A stretch of 40,779 bases of DNA from Lysobacter sp. ISL-50 (GCF_018612875.1 NZ_JAGGRI010000019.1:1-40779); one strand, 5' to 3'. Counted from the first letter of the stretch, positions 10,396 to 21,560 are shown. Numbers and translations: made by a program. The notes: a model not told the origin generated them from the sequence alone.

Positions 10396-12564
10396 ATGCA
10401 ACCCGTCGTAATTTCCAAGACCATCCTGCTCGCCGTCGTGCTCGCGCCGCTGCTCGGCGCGATCGTCGCCGGCCTGTTCGGACGCAGGGTCGGCCGCGCC
10501 GGCGCCCACAGCATCACGATTCTCGGCGTCGCCGCCAGCTGCGCGATGTCGATGTACGTGCTGTGGCAGCTCGTGGGGCAGGGCGCCGCGCCGTTCAACG
10601 AGAACGTCTACACCTGGTTCCAGATCGGCAGCTACGAAGCCCACATCGGCTTCATGATCGACAAGCTGACCGCGATGATGATGGTGGTCGTCACCTTCGT
10701 CTCGCTGCTGGTGCACATCTACACCATCGGCTACATGGCCGAGGACGACGGTTACCAGCGCTTCTTCAGCTACATCTCGCTGTTCACCTTCTCCATGCTC
10801 ATGCTGGTCATGAGCAACAACTTCCTGCAGCTGTTCTTCGGCTGGGAAGCGGTGGGCCTGGTGTCGTACCTGCTGATCGGTTTCTGGTTCAAGAAGCCGA
10901 CCGCGGTGTTCGCCAACATGAAGGCCTTCCTGGTCAACCGCGTCGGCGACTTCGGCTTCCTGCTGGGCATCTGCGGCGTGTTGTGGCTGGTGGGTTCGCT
11001 CGACTACGGCACCGTGTTCGCCAACGCCAGCTCGGCGCTGGTCGGCAAGACCGTGCCGGTCCTGGGCGGCAGCATCACCTTGTTCGGCCACACCTGGACC
11101 TATCTGAGCGAGCCGATAGCCTGGTCGGCGCCGACGGCGATCTGCATCTGTCTGTTCATCGGCGCGATGGGCAAGTCGGCGCAGGTGCCGCTGCACGTGT
11201 GGCTGCCCGACTCGATGGAAGGCCCGACCCCGATCTCGGCGCTGATCCACGCCGCGACGATGGTGACCGCGGGCATCTTCATGGTCGCGCGCATGTCGCC
11301 GCTGTTCGAGCTGTCGCAGACCGCGCTCAACTTCGTGCTGTTCATCGGCGCCACCACCGCGTTCTGGACCGGCCTGATCGGCATCGTGCAGAACGACATC
11401 AAGCGCGTGGTCGCGTACTCGACCCTGTCGCAGCTGGGCTACATGACCGTCGCCCTGGGCGTGTCGGCGTACTCGGCCGCGGTGTATCACCTGATGACCC
11501 ACGCCTTCTTCAAGGCGCTGCTGTTCCTGGCCGCGGGCTCGGTGATCATCGGCATGCACCACGAGCAGGACATGCGCAAGATGGGCGGGCTGCGCAAGTA
11601 CATGCCGATCACCTACTGGACCAGCCTGCTCGGCACGCTGGCCCTGGTTGGCACGCCGTTCTTCGCCGGTTTCTATTCGAAGGACACCATCATCGAAGCC
11701 GCCGCGCATGCCGCGCACGGCGAGCACGCGACCTGGGTCTCGCAGTACGCCTACTGGGCGGTGCTGCTGGGCGCCTTCGTCACCGCGTTCTACAGCTTCC
11801 GCCTGCTGTACATGACCTTCCACGGCAAGGAACGCTTCCGCGACGCGCATGCCGGTCACGGCCATGACGCGCACGACGATCATGCGCACGACAGCCACGG
11901 CCACGCCAAGCACGACGATCACGCCCACGACGATCACGGTCATCACGGCGCGCACGAGCCGCACGAGTCGCCTTGGGTGGTGACGGTGCCGCTGGTGTTG
12001 CTGGCGATTCCGTCGGTGCTGATCGGCTTCTTCACCGCCGGCCCGATGCTGTTCGGCACCGACTGGCTCGGCCACGAGAAGCAACTGCCGTTCTTCCTCG
12101 GCGCGATCGATCTGTCGGCGGCGCGCGACACCATCGCCCAGGTCGGCGAAGAAGCCTGGCACGGCCCGATCAAGTTCGCCCTGCACGGTTTCACCGCGCC
12201 GGCGTTCTGGCTGGCCTTCGCCGGCTTCGCCCTGGCCACGGTGATGTACCTGTGGAAGCCGGAATTGCCGGCCAAGGCGGCCAAGCTGTTCAAGCTGCCG
12301 ATCCGCATCCTGGAAAACAAGTACGGCATGGACAATCTCTGGATCGACGGCTTCGCCGGCGGCGGCGTCAAGATCGGCCAGGCTTCGCGCGCGATCGACA
12401 GCCACGTCATCGACGGCGCCGTGGTCAACGGCAGCGCCAGCCTGGTCGGCTTCATCGCCAACCTGACGCGCCGCGTCCAGTCCGGCTATCTCTACCACTA
12501 CGCCTTCGCGATGATCATCGGCCTGATTGTTCTGCTCGCCGTCGTCATCCGGTTCTGGCACTAA
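10396..12564 (+). CDS. nuoL: NADH-quinone oxidoreductase subunit L with His-rich loop
   Basis: NuoL (ND5 homologue) is the distal antiporter-like proton pump with the long lateral helix. The 722-residue protein is longer than the E. coli one (about 613). It carries the antiporter core: FFGWEAVGLVSYLLIGFW near residue 150, then KSAQVPLHVWLPDSMEGPTP and the lysine-bearing helices. Unusually, residues 485-523 are a hydrophilic insertion with 16 histidines in 39 residues, built from DDHAHD and HGH units, between an FHG(K/R)ER-type helix end and the next membrane segment (WVVTVPLVLLAIP). The rest of the family pattern is intact, so the protein should be functional. Confidence 0.97.
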   Translation: MQPVVISKTILLAVVLAPLLGAIVAGLFGRRVGRAGAHSITILGVAASCAMSMYVLWQLVGQGAAPFNENVYTWFQIGSYEAHIGFMIDKLTAMMMVVVTFVSLLVHIYTIGYMAEDDGYQRFFSYISLFTFSMLMLVMSNNFLQLFFGWEAVGLVSYLLIGFWFKKPTAVFANMKAFLVNRVGDFGFLLGICGVLWLVGSLDYGTVFANASSALVGKTVPVLGGSITLFGHTWTYLSEPIAWSAPTAICICLFIGAMGKSAQVPLHVWLPDSMEGPTPISALIHAATMVTAGIFMVARMSPLFELSQTALNFVLFIGATTAFWTGLIGIVQNDIKRVVAYSTLSQLGYMTVALGVSAYSAAVYHLMTHAFFKALLFLAAGSVIIGMHHEQDMRKMGGLRKYMPITYWTSLLGTLALVGTPFFAGFYSKDTIIEAAAHAAHGEHATWVSQYAYWAVLLGAFVTAFYSFRLLYMTFHGKERFRDAHAGHGHDAHDDHAHDSHGHAKHDDHAHDDHGHHGAHEPHESPWVVTVPLVLLAIPSVLIGFFTAGPMLFGTDWLGHEKQLPFFLGAIDLSAARDTIAQVGEEAWHGPIKFALHGFTAPAFWLAFAGFALATVMYLWKPELPAKAAKLFKLPIRILENKYGMDNLWIDGFAGGGVKIGQASRAIDSHVIDGAVVNGSASLVGFIANLTRRVQSGYLYHYAFAMIIGLIVLLAVVIRFWH

Positions 12565-12583
12565 TTCGACAAGGACACCAGAC

Positions 12584-14101
12584 GTGAACACCGTGCCCTT
12601 GCTTAGCATCCTGATCTGGCTGCCGATCCTCGGCGGCCTGGCGACCCTCGCGTTCGGCAACGAGCGCGCCAACGCCGCGCGCTGGTTCGCGCTGGTCGTG
12701 GCCATCGCCACGCTCGCCACGAGCGTGCTGATGTTCACCCATGCCGACTTCACCAGCGCGAGCATGCAGCTGGTCGAACAGCGCGCGTGGATCCCGGCCT
12801 ACGACATCCGCTATCACCTCGGCGCGGACGGCATCTCGGCGGCGCTGATCGCGCTGACCACGCTGACCTCGATGCTGGTGCTGATCAGCGCCTGGACCTC
12901 GATCGACAAGCGCGTGAGCCAGTATTACGCCGCGTTCCTGATCCTCGAAGGCCTGATGGTCGGCGTGTTCTCGGCGCTGGACGCGATGCTGTTCTATGTC
13001 TTCTTCGAAGGCATGCTGATCCCGATGTTCATCATCATCGGCGTGTGGGGCGGCCCGCGCCGCGTGTACGCGTCGGTGAAGTTCTTCCTGTACACCTTCC
13101 TCGGCTCGGTGTTCATGCTGGTCGGGCTGATCTACCTGTTCCTGAAGGGCGGCAGCTGGCAGCTCGCGGACATGTACGCGCTGCAGCTCAGCGCCACCGA
13201 GCAGATGTGGATCTTCTTCGGCTTCCTGATCGCCTTCGCGGTCAAGGTGCCGATGTTCCCGGTCCACACCTGGTTGCCGGACGCGCACGTGGAAGCGCCG
13301 ACCGCCGGTTCGGTGATCCTGGCCGCGATCATGCTGAAGATCGGCGGCTACGGTTTCCTGCGCTTCGTCCTGCCGATCGTGCCCGACGCCGGCCACGAGT
13401 ACGCGTGGCTGGTGATCGCGCTGAGCCTGATCGCGATCATCTACGTCGGCCTGGTCGCGCTGGTCCAGGAAGACATGAAGAAGCTGATCGCGTATTCGTC
13501 GGTCTCGCACATGGGCTTCGTCACCCTGGGCACCTTCATCGCGTTCTACCTGGTCCATAACGGCGATGCGCACGGCACCGACGCGGCGCGCCTGGGCCTG
13601 CAGGGCGCGATGGTGCAGATGATCAGCCACGGCTTCGTGTCGGGCGCGATGTTCACCTGCGTCGGCGTGCTCTACGACCGCATGCACAGCCGCATGATCA
13701 AGGACTACGGCGGCGTCGCCAACGTGATGCCGTGGTTCGCCGCGTTCGTGGTGTTGTTCGCGATGGCTAACTCCGGTCTGCCGGGCACCTCGGGCTTCGT
13801 CGGCGAGTTCATGGTCATCCTGGCGTCGTTCCAGCAGCATCCGCTGATCGCCTTCGGCGCGGCGACCACGCTGATCGTCGGCGCGGGCTACACGCTGTGG
13901 CTGGTCAAGCGGGTGATCTGGGGCGAGGTCGGCAACGCCCACGTGGCCGAGATGGAAGACCTCAACCCGCGCGAAGCGCTGGTGCTGGGCGTGTTCGCGG
14001 TCGGCGTGCTGGTGCTGGGCGTGTGGCCGAAGCCGCTGACCGACCTGATGGAGCCGGCGATCGCCAATCTCGCCAGCCAGATCGTCGCCAGCAAGTTGTA
14101 A
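12584..14101 (+). CDS. nuoM: NADH-quinone oxidoreductase subunit M
   Basis: NuoM (ND4 homologue) is the second antiporter-like proton-pumping subunit. The 505-residue product includes FFEGMLIPMFIIIG near residue 145, the helix KVPMFPVHTWLPDAHVEAPT near 220, and YSSVSHMGFVTLG. The start is a GTG giving (V/M)NTVPLLSILIWLP, 19 bp after the nuoL stop; upstream in-frame codons lie within the end of nuoL. A GC-rich hairpin and a repeat fill the 158-bp gap before nuoN. Confidence 0.97.
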   Translation: MNTVPLLSILIWLPILGGLATLAFGNERANAARWFALVVAIATLATSVLMFTHADFTSASMQLVEQRAWIPAYDIRYHLGADGISAALIALTTLTSMLVLISAWTSIDKRVSQYYAAFLILEGLMVGVFSALDAMLFYVFFEGMLIPMFIIIGVWGGPRRVYASVKFFLYTFLGSVFMLVGLIYLFLKGGSWQLADMYALQLSATEQMWIFFGFLIAFAVKVPMFPVHTWLPDAHVEAPTAGSVILAAIMLKIGGYGFLRFVLPIVPDAGHEYAWLVIALSLIAIIYVGLVALVQEDMKKLIAYSSVSHMGFVTLGTFIAFYLVHNGDAHGTDAARLGLQGAMVQMISHGFVSGAMFTCVGVLYDRMHSRMIKDYGGVANVMPWFAAFVVLFAMANSGLPGTSGFVGEFMVILASFQQHPLIAFGAATTLIVGAGYTLWLVKRVIWGEVGNAHVAEMEDLNPREALVLGVFAVGVLVLGVWPKPLTDLMEPAIANLASQIVASKL

Positions 14102-14104
14102 GCG

Positions 14105-14128
14105 CCGCGCGGGCCCCGGCCCGCGCGG
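14105..14128 (+). other. GC-rich perfect hairpin after nuoM
   Basis: An 11-base arm CCGCGCGGGCC is repeated as its exact reverse complement after two bases, four bases beyond the nuoM stop. There is no following T-tract, so it is not a typical terminator. It could reduce read-through into nuoN or protect the 3' end of a processed upstream mRNA. Confidence 0.6.
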
Positions 14129-14217
14129 TGGAGAAGTGAGTGGAAGCGAGCAGTGAGGAACGAGTTGGAAGCGCGATCACCGCAGCTCACCTCTCGCTTC
14201 TCTCCACTCGTTCCTAG
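14129..14217 (+). repeat. Imperfect palindromic repeat in nuoM-nuoN gap
   Basis: A purine-rich arm with AGTGAGTGGAAGCGAGCAG and GAGGAACGAGT is mirrored by CTCGCTTCTCTCCACTCGTTCCT about 40 bases later, with mismatches. It belongs to a different family from the GGGAATC element but occupies the same kind of site, an intra-operon gap. No open frame of any quality covers it. Confidence 0.6.
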
Positions 14218-14259
14218 TGCAAGGCTCGAACAGGGCCGGATACGCCAAGAGATTCACTA

Positions 14260-15705
14260 ATGAACATGCCCGTTAGATCCTTCGCCGACGTGATGCCCCT
14301 GCTGCCCGAACTGGTGGTCGTCGTCGGCGCGTTCGCGCTGCTGATGCTCGATCTGTTCGTCGAGGAGCGCAACCGCATCATCTCCCACGTGTTCTCGATC
14401 GTCGTGGTCGCCGTCGCCACCGCGCTGGTCGCTTTCGACGTGGGCGGGCAGGGCACCGTGCTCAGCGGCATGTTCGTACGCGATACCGCCGCCGACGTGC
14501 TCAAGCTCGCCATCGGCGTGGTCGGCATCCTCTCGCTGATCTACACCTGGCCCTACCTGCGCGCGCGCAACCTGTACAAGGGCGAAGTCGGCGTGCTGAT
14601 GCTGTTCGCGATCGCCGGCATGATGTTCCTGGTGTCCGCCGGCAGCCTGACCATGGTCTATGTCGGCCTGGAAATGCTCGCGCTGTGTTCCTACGCGCTG
14701 GTCGCGGTGGATCGCGACAGCCCGCTGGCGTCGGAGGCGGCGATCAAGTACTTCGTGCTCGGCGCGCTGGCCTCGGGCCTTCTGCTGTACGGCCTGTCGC
14801 TGATCTACGGCGCCACCGGCAGCCTGATGCTGGACAAGATCGCGCTGGCCGGCTCGGTCGGCCCGTCCTCGCTGATGCTGATCACCGGCGTGGTGTTCGT
14901 GGTCGCCGGCATCGCCTTCAAGTTCGGCGCCGCGCCGTTCCACATGTGGCTGCCGGACGTCTACCAGGGCGCGCCGACCCCGATCACCTTGTTCATCGGC
15001 GCCGCGCCGAAGCTGGCCGCGTTCGGCATGACCTACCGCCTGCTCGAAGTCGGCGCCAACGGCCTCGACACTCACTGGCGCCTGCTGCTCGCCGGCCTTG
15101 CGGTGCTGTCGCTGGCGATCGGCAACCTCAGCGCGCTGATGCAGACCAATCTCAAGCGCCTGCTCGCGTATTCGACCGTCTCCCATGTCGGCTTCCTGTT
15201 CATGGGCATGGCCGGCGGCGGCGCGCAGGGTTTCGCCGCGTCGATGTTCTACGCGATCAGCTATTCGCTGATGACGGCCGCGGCCTTCGGCGCGATCGTC
15301 GTCATGTCCAGCCGCGGTTTCGAAGCCGACCAGATCGACGACTACAAGGGCCTCAACGCGCGCAATCCGTGGATGGCCGGCATGATCCTGTGCGTGATGG
15401 CCTCGCTGGCCGGCCTGCCGCCGTTCCTGGGCTTCTGGGCCAAGCTGGCGGTGCTCAAGGCCGCGCTGCAGGGCGACATGATGTGGCTGGCGATCGTCGG
15501 CATCGTGTTCGCGGTGGTCGGCGCGTTCTACTACTTGCGCGTGATCAAGGCCATGTACTTCGACGAGCCCGAGGGCAAGTTGCCGGCGCCGAGCGAGGAC
15601 CGCCCGCTGCGCATGGTGTTCGCGGTCAACGCACTGGGCCTGCTCGCGCTGGGCATCGTGTGGAATCCGATCATGGAGTGGTGCCAGCGCGCTTTCATGA
15701 TCTGA
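14260..15705 (+). CDS. nuoN: NADH-quinone oxidoreductase subunit N
   Basis: NuoN (ND2 homologue) is the third antiporter-like subunit and the last gene of the operon. The 481-residue protein has about 14 helices, with GLEMLALCSYALVA near residue 140, FKFGAAPFHMWLPDVYQGAP near residue 222, and LLAYSTVSHVGFLFMG. The ATG at MNMPVRSFADVMPLLPELVV fits the family start. A strong terminator follows 30 bp downstream. Confidence 0.97.
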   Translation: MNMPVRSFADVMPLLPELVVVVGAFALLMLDLFVEERNRIISHVFSIVVVAVATALVAFDVGGQGTVLSGMFVRDTAADVLKLAIGVVGILSLIYTWPYLRARNLYKGEVGVLMLFAIAGMMFLVSAGSLTMVYVGLEMLALCSYALVAVDRDSPLASEAAIKYFVLGALASGLLLYGLSLIYGATGSLMLDKIALAGSVGPSSLMLITGVVFVVAGIAFKFGAAPFHMWLPDVYQGAPTPITLFIGAAPKLAAFGMTYRLLEVGANGLDTHWRLLLAGLAVLSLAIGNLSALMQTNLKRLLAYSTVSHVGFLFMGMAGGGAQGFAASMFYAISYSLMTAAAFGAIVVMSSRGFEADQIDDYKGLNARNPWMAGMILCVMASLAGLPPFLGFWAKLAVLKAALQGDMMWLAIVGIVFAVVGAFYYLRVIKAMYFDEPEGKLPAPSEDRPLRMVFAVNALGLLALGIVWNPIMEWCQRAFMI

Positions 15706-15735
15706 GCGCGCGTCGTCATCGCGGTGGCGTCATCG

Positions 15736-15765
15736 AAGGCCGGCTTATGCCGGCCTTTCGCTTTT
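15736..15765 (+). terminator. Rho-independent terminator of the nuo operon
   Basis: A nine-base arm AAGGCCGGC, loop TTAT, then GCCGGCCTT and the T-rich run TCGCTTTT form a textbook intrinsic terminator 30 bp after the nuoN stop. Confidence 0.92.
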
Positions 15766-15987
15766 GCGGCGCACGCTGCGCGCGGCGGTGGGCGTGCGCT
15801 TGAAATTTCCGGCAACGGGCGCGGATTCGCCGGCGCGGCGCGCAGCGGCGCCCGGATGGCCGTTCGGCATGCTTGCGCGGCGAGTTCCTGTCGCAACGGC
15901 GAAGCGGGTAGCGGGGCGGGATTCGAACCTGCGCGGCCAAGTTTTCCGCCGGATCGAACATCAATCGCACGCATTCATGAAAAAGAC
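15766..15987. other. Non-coding stretch between nuo terminator and fMet promoter region
   Basis: No supported gene lies here; the open frames on both strands are arginine- and proline-rich shadows. The only structured item is the inverted tRNA-like fragment described separately. The downstream part becomes AT-rich around 15975-16020, in contrast to the surroundings. Confidence 0.6.
15907..15933 (-). pseudogene. tRNA 3'-end fragment, inverted relative to tRNA-fMet
   Basis: Read on the minus strand, this stretch matches the T-arm and 3' acceptor of the nearby initiator tRNA, ending in GCTACC. Against the true gene I count two mismatches and one missing base over 28 positions. The T loop reads TTCGAAT. 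There is no D-arm or anticodon arm upstream on the minus strand, so this is a fragment and not a tRNA gene. It may be a decayed attachment-site copy or a duplication. Confidence 0.55.
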
Positions 15988-16015
15988 TTGAAATATTTTG
16001 AATACGGCATAAGAT
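15988..16015 (+). promoter_or_regulatory. Candidate sigma-70-type promoter in AT-rich patch
   Basis: TTGAAA, 16 bases, TAAGAT lies in a short AT-rich patch about 140 bp before tRNA-fMet. It may be a second start for the tRNA-rimP-nusA transcript. The spacing is one base short of optimal and there is a better promoter nearer the tRNA. Confidence 0.35.
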
Positions 16016-16117
16016 TGCGCACCTGCGAACGATCAACGTTTTCCTCCGGGGAAACAGCCGGGACACCGGAGATTTTTCGAAGCGGTAAGCGGCAATCACG
16101 AAACATCGATTGCAGGC

Positions 16118-16146
16118 TTGCAGTAAGTTCCGCCGGCCGTTATGAT
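16118..16146 (+). promoter_or_regulatory. Promoter of tRNA-fMet
   Basis: TTGCAG (-35), 17 bases, TATGAT (-10) places the start of transcription a few bases before the mature tRNA 5' end. The sequence between -10 and the start (GGTCGGCC) is GC-rich, as in stable-RNA promoters under stringent control. The regulation is inferred from that resemblance. Confidence 0.75.
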
Positions 16147-16157
16147 GGTCGGCCTGA

Positions 16158-16234
16158 TGCGGGGTGGAGCAGTCTGGCAGCTCGTCGGGCTCATAACCCG
16201 AAGGTCGCAGGTTCAAATCCTGCCCCCGCTACCA
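16158..16234 (+). tRNA. Initiator tRNA-fMet (anticodon CAT)
   Basis: This is a 77-nt tRNA with encoded CCA. The loop CTCATAA gives anticodon CAT. It has the hallmarks of an initiator: an unpaired first acceptor position (T1 against T72) and three consecutive G-C pairs at the base of the anticodon stem (GGG/CCC). It stands before rimP-nusA-infB, the position of metY in E. coli. Confidence 0.96.
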
Positions 16235-16251
16235 GCTTCGGCTGGTCGATG

Positions 16252-16279
16252 GAAAGCCTCTGAGGAGGCTTTCTTTTTT
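16252..16279 (+). terminator. Intrinsic terminator after tRNA-fMet
   Basis: GAAAGCCTC, loop TGAG, GAGGCTTTC and six Ts. It probably ends most of the tRNA transcript and leaves partial read-through to rimP. Confidence 0.85.
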
Positions 16280-16346
16280 GGCCGCCAAGCTCGGGCTTTG
16301 TGATCGCGCTCTGCTCGCGCGAACACACCGAAATCCAGTTGTACGG

Positions 16347-16380
16347 ACAAGGGGCCCGATGGGCCCCTTGTTGTTTTTGT
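16347..16380 (+). terminator. Second intrinsic terminator or attenuator before rimP
   Basis: ACAAGGGGCCC, loop GAT, GGGCCCCTTGT followed by TGTTTTTGT. This is an eleven-pair stem with a T-rich tail, about 150 bp before the rimP start. Confidence 0.8.
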
Positions 16381-16381
16381 T

Positions 16382-16401
16382 ATCCGGAAAACCGGATTTT
16401 T
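16382..16401 (+). terminator. Third, weaker hairpin with T-tract
   Basis: ATCCGG, loop AAAA, CCGGAT followed by Ts, immediately downstream of the second hairpin. The stem is only six pairs, so it may assist termination or act in the leader RNA. From here to the rimP start no gene is supported. Confidence 0.5.
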
Positions 16402-16530
16402 CAGTGGACAGCGGTTTTCGCGTGGTACGGCGGTCGGATGGCGATCGTTGCGATGCCTGGCGGAAAGCTCGCGGAAACATGGTTTGACGAAGATGGTCAG
16501 GCCAGTCGCAACCCTCAGGAGTTCAGGCGC

Positions 16531-17148
16531 GTGACGGACAAAGCAACGCAAATCGCCGCATTGCTCGCCCCGACGGTGGAGTCGCTGGGCGTGGAATTGC
16601 TCGGCATCGAATATCTGCCGGCGGCCGGCAACGCAACGCTGCGCATCTATATCGACGTGCCGGCCTCGGAGTACGAAGCTACGCCCGAAGGCGAGCAGCC
16701 GCGCTCGGTCTCGATCGAAGACTGCGAAGCGGTCAGCCGCGAAGTGTCGGCGCAGCTCGACGTCGAAGACCCGATCAGCAGCAACTACACGCTGGAAGTG
16801 TCGTCGCCGGGCATCGACCGCCCGTTGTTCACGCTCGATCATTACGCGCGCTTCCTCGGCGAGACCGTCAAGGTCGGCCTGAAGCTGCCGCACGAAGGCC
16901 GTCGCCGCCTGCAGGGGCAGATCCTGGCCATCGAAGGCGAGCAGGTGGTCTTCTCGGTCGAAGGCGCGCCCGACGACGGCCGTTTCGTCGTGCCGTTCAC
17001 GAATATCGACAAGGGCCGGATCGTGCCGGACTGGGCCGCGCTGGGTTTCGCGCCGACCAAGCCCGGCCAGCCCGCCGATACGGGCCGCACCCGACCCAAG
17101 GACAAGCCTTCGAAGCCGCCCAAGCGGCGCGCTTCGAAGAAAAAGTAA
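16531..17148 (+). CDS. rimP: Ribosome maturation factor RimP
   Basis: RimP assists assembly of the 30S subunit. The 205-residue protein contains the family segments [15 protein letters not shown] near residue 15, [15 protein letters not shown], and [16 protein letters not shown] near residue 90, ending in a basic tail rich in Lys and Pro. The start is taken as the GTG preceded by CAGGAG nine bases upstream; the frame is open further upstream across the terminators but without a plausible start. A short acidic insertion ([10 protein letters not shown]) lies between the first strands. It is the first protein gene of the rimP-nusA-infB group. Confidence 0.94.
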   Translation: MTDKATQIAALLAPTVESLGVELLGIEYLPAAGNATLRIYIDVPASEYEATPEGEQPRSVSIEDCEAVSREVSAQLDVEDPISSNYTLEVSSPGIDRPLFTLDHYARFLGETVKVGLKLPHEGRRRLQGQILAIEGEQVVFSVEGAPDDGRFVVPFTNIDKGRIVPDWAALGFAPTKPGQPADTGRTRPKDKPSKPPKRRASKKK

Positions 17149-17216
17149 TTTGAATCTGACGCCTATTACCAACCCGAATAGCCGGCGGCGCGAGCCGACC
17201 CGTGCGGAGTGACGAA

Positions 17217-18704
17217 ATGAGCAAGGAACTGTTGCTGGTGGTGGACGCAGTCGCCAACGAAAAGGGCGTACCGCGCGAGGTCATCTTCGAGGCCATCGAG
17301 GCCGCGCTGGCTTCGGCCGCGAAGAAGCGCTACCACGACGAAGACGTGCTGGTGCGCGTCAGCATCGATCAGAAGGACGGCAGCTACGAAACCTTCCGCC
17401 GCATGGAAGTGGTGGCCGACGACGTGGTCATGGAATCGCCGGATCGCCAGATCCGCATGATGGACGCCATCGATGAAGTCGAAGGCGTGGAAGTCGGCGA
17501 CTACATCGAAGAGCAGATCGAAAACCCGGATTTCGGCCGCATCGCCGCGCAAGCCGCCAAGCAAGTGATCGTGCAGCGCGTGCGCGAAGCCGAGCGCGCG
17601 CAGGTGGTCGATGGCTGGAAGGATCGCGTAGGGGAGTTGGTCACCGGCATCGTCAAGCGCGTGGAGCGCGGCAACATCTACGTGGACCTGGGCGGCAACG
17701 CCGAGGCCATCATCCCGAAGGACAAGGGCATCCCGCGCGACGTGCTGCGTGCCGGCGACCGCGTGCGCGGCTACCTGTTCGACGTGCGCACCGAGCCGCG
17801 CGGCCCGCAGTTGTTCATCAGCCGCGCCGCGCCGGAATTCATGATGGAGCTGTTCAAGCTGGAAGTGCCGGAAGTCGGCCAGGGCCTGGTGTCGATCAAG
17901 GCCTGCGCGCGCGATCCGGGCGACCGCGCCAAGATCGCCGTGCTCGCGCACGACAACCGCACCGATCCGATCGGCGCCTGCATCGGCATGCGCGGTTCGC
18001 GCGTGCAGGCGGTGTCGAACGAGCTCAACGGCGAGCGCGTGGACATCGTGCTGTGGTCGGACAACCCGGCCCAGTTCGTCATCAACGCGATGGCGCCGGC
18101 CGAAGTGCAGTCGATCATCGTCGATGAAGAAAAGCATTCGATGGACCTGGCCGTGGCCGAGGACCGTCTGGCCCAGGCGATCGGCAAGGGCGGCCAGAAC
18201 GTGCGTCTGGCCAGCCGCCTGTCGGGCTGGCAGCTCAATGTGATGACCCAGGATCAGGTCACCGCCAAGTCCGAAGCCGAGCAGACCGCCGCGCGCCAGC
18301 TGTTCCAGGACAAGCTGGAAGTGGACGAGGAAATCGCCGGCATCCTGGTCTCGGAAGGTTTCAGCACGGTCGAGGAAATCGCCTACGTGCCGGTCGGCGA
18401 GCTGCTGGCGGTGGAGGGCTTCGACGAGGACATCGTCGAGGAACTGCGCGCCCGCGCCCGCGACGCCCTGCTCAACGAGGCGCTGGCCGCCGAGGAAGAG
18501 CTCGACGAGCATCAGCCGGCGGCCGATCTGCTGTCGCTGGACGGGATGGACGAAGCGCTGGCCTTTACCTTGGCTTCGCGCGGCGTGGTCACCCGGGACG
18601 ACCTGGCCGATCTGGCCACCGACGAGTTGACCGATATCGAAGGCGTGGACGAGGAACGTGCCGCCGCCCTGATCATGGAAGCGCGCAAGCACTGGTTCGA
18701 ATGA
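17217..18704 (+). CDS. nusA: Transcription termination/antitermination factor NusA
   Basis: NusA binds RNA polymerase and modulates pausing, termination and antitermination. The 495-residue protein has the N-terminal polymerase-binding domain (1-130) and an S1 domain from about residue 138 (VGELVTGIVKRVERGNIYVD). Two KH domains follow, with GMRG near 256 and GKGG near 322, then two C-terminal acidic repeats from about 360 to the end. The ATG at MSKELLLVVDAV fits the family; an upstream in-frame ATG adds five unneeded residues. It lies 68 bp after rimP. Confidence 0.98.
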   Translation: MSKELLLVVDAVANEKGVPREVIFEAIEAALASAAKKRYHDEDVLVRVSIDQKDGSYETFRRMEVVADDVVMESPDRQIRMMDAIDEVEGVEVGDYIEEQIENPDFGRIAAQAAKQVIVQRVREAERAQVVDGWKDRVGELVTGIVKRVERGNIYVDLGGNAEAIIPKDKGIPRDVLRAGDRVRGYLFDVRTEPRGPQLFISRAAPEFMMELFKLEVPEVGQGLVSIKACARDPGDRAKIAVLAHDNRTDPIGACIGMRGSRVQAVSNELNGERVDIVLWSDNPAQFVINAMAPAEVQSIIVDEEKHSMDLAVAEDRLAQAIGKGGQNVRLASRLSGWQLNVMTQDQVTAKSEAEQTAARQLFQDKLEVDEEIAGILVSEGFSTVEEIAYVPVGELLAVEGFDEDIVEELRARARDALLNEALAAEEELDEHQPAADLLSLDGMDEALAFTLASRGVVTRDDLADLATDELTDIEGVDEERAAALIMEARKHWFE

Positions 18705-18916
18705 GGTGACACGAGTCGCAAGAGGCCCGGCGAGGCGTCTTGCGGCAAACCGGGATTCGGCCCTGGGCCGGCCCCGGATTCGCAGGATCGGGCATCGGCC
18801 CGGTCCGCGGGCAGGCCGAGACGGCTTGCGCGAGCCGGTGCAGGGGCGCGCGCGGAGCTAGAATGGCGCCATCACGCGCGGGATGCGTCCCGCGCCAAGA
18901 GGACACGGAAAACCGA
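18705..18916 (+). other. nusA-infB spacer with possible infB leader
   Basis: This 212-bp GC-rich spacer holds no supported gene. AAGAGGA lies 15 bases before the infB ATG and is the likely ribosome site. A TAGAAT hexamer occurs about 57 bp upstream of the ATG but has no acceptable -35 partner. Confidence 0.5.
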
Positions 18917-21556
<2,640 letters not shown>

Positions 21557-21560
21557 TAGC

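Noticed and set aside
15870-15945. Complete minus-strand tRNA at the tRNA-like fragment
   Set aside because: Only the T-arm and acceptor 3' part can be matched; no D-arm or anticodon stem is found upstream on that strand.
18825-18870. Promoter for infB from TTGCGC and TAGAAT
   Set aside because: The spacing between the two hexamers is far beyond 19 bases.
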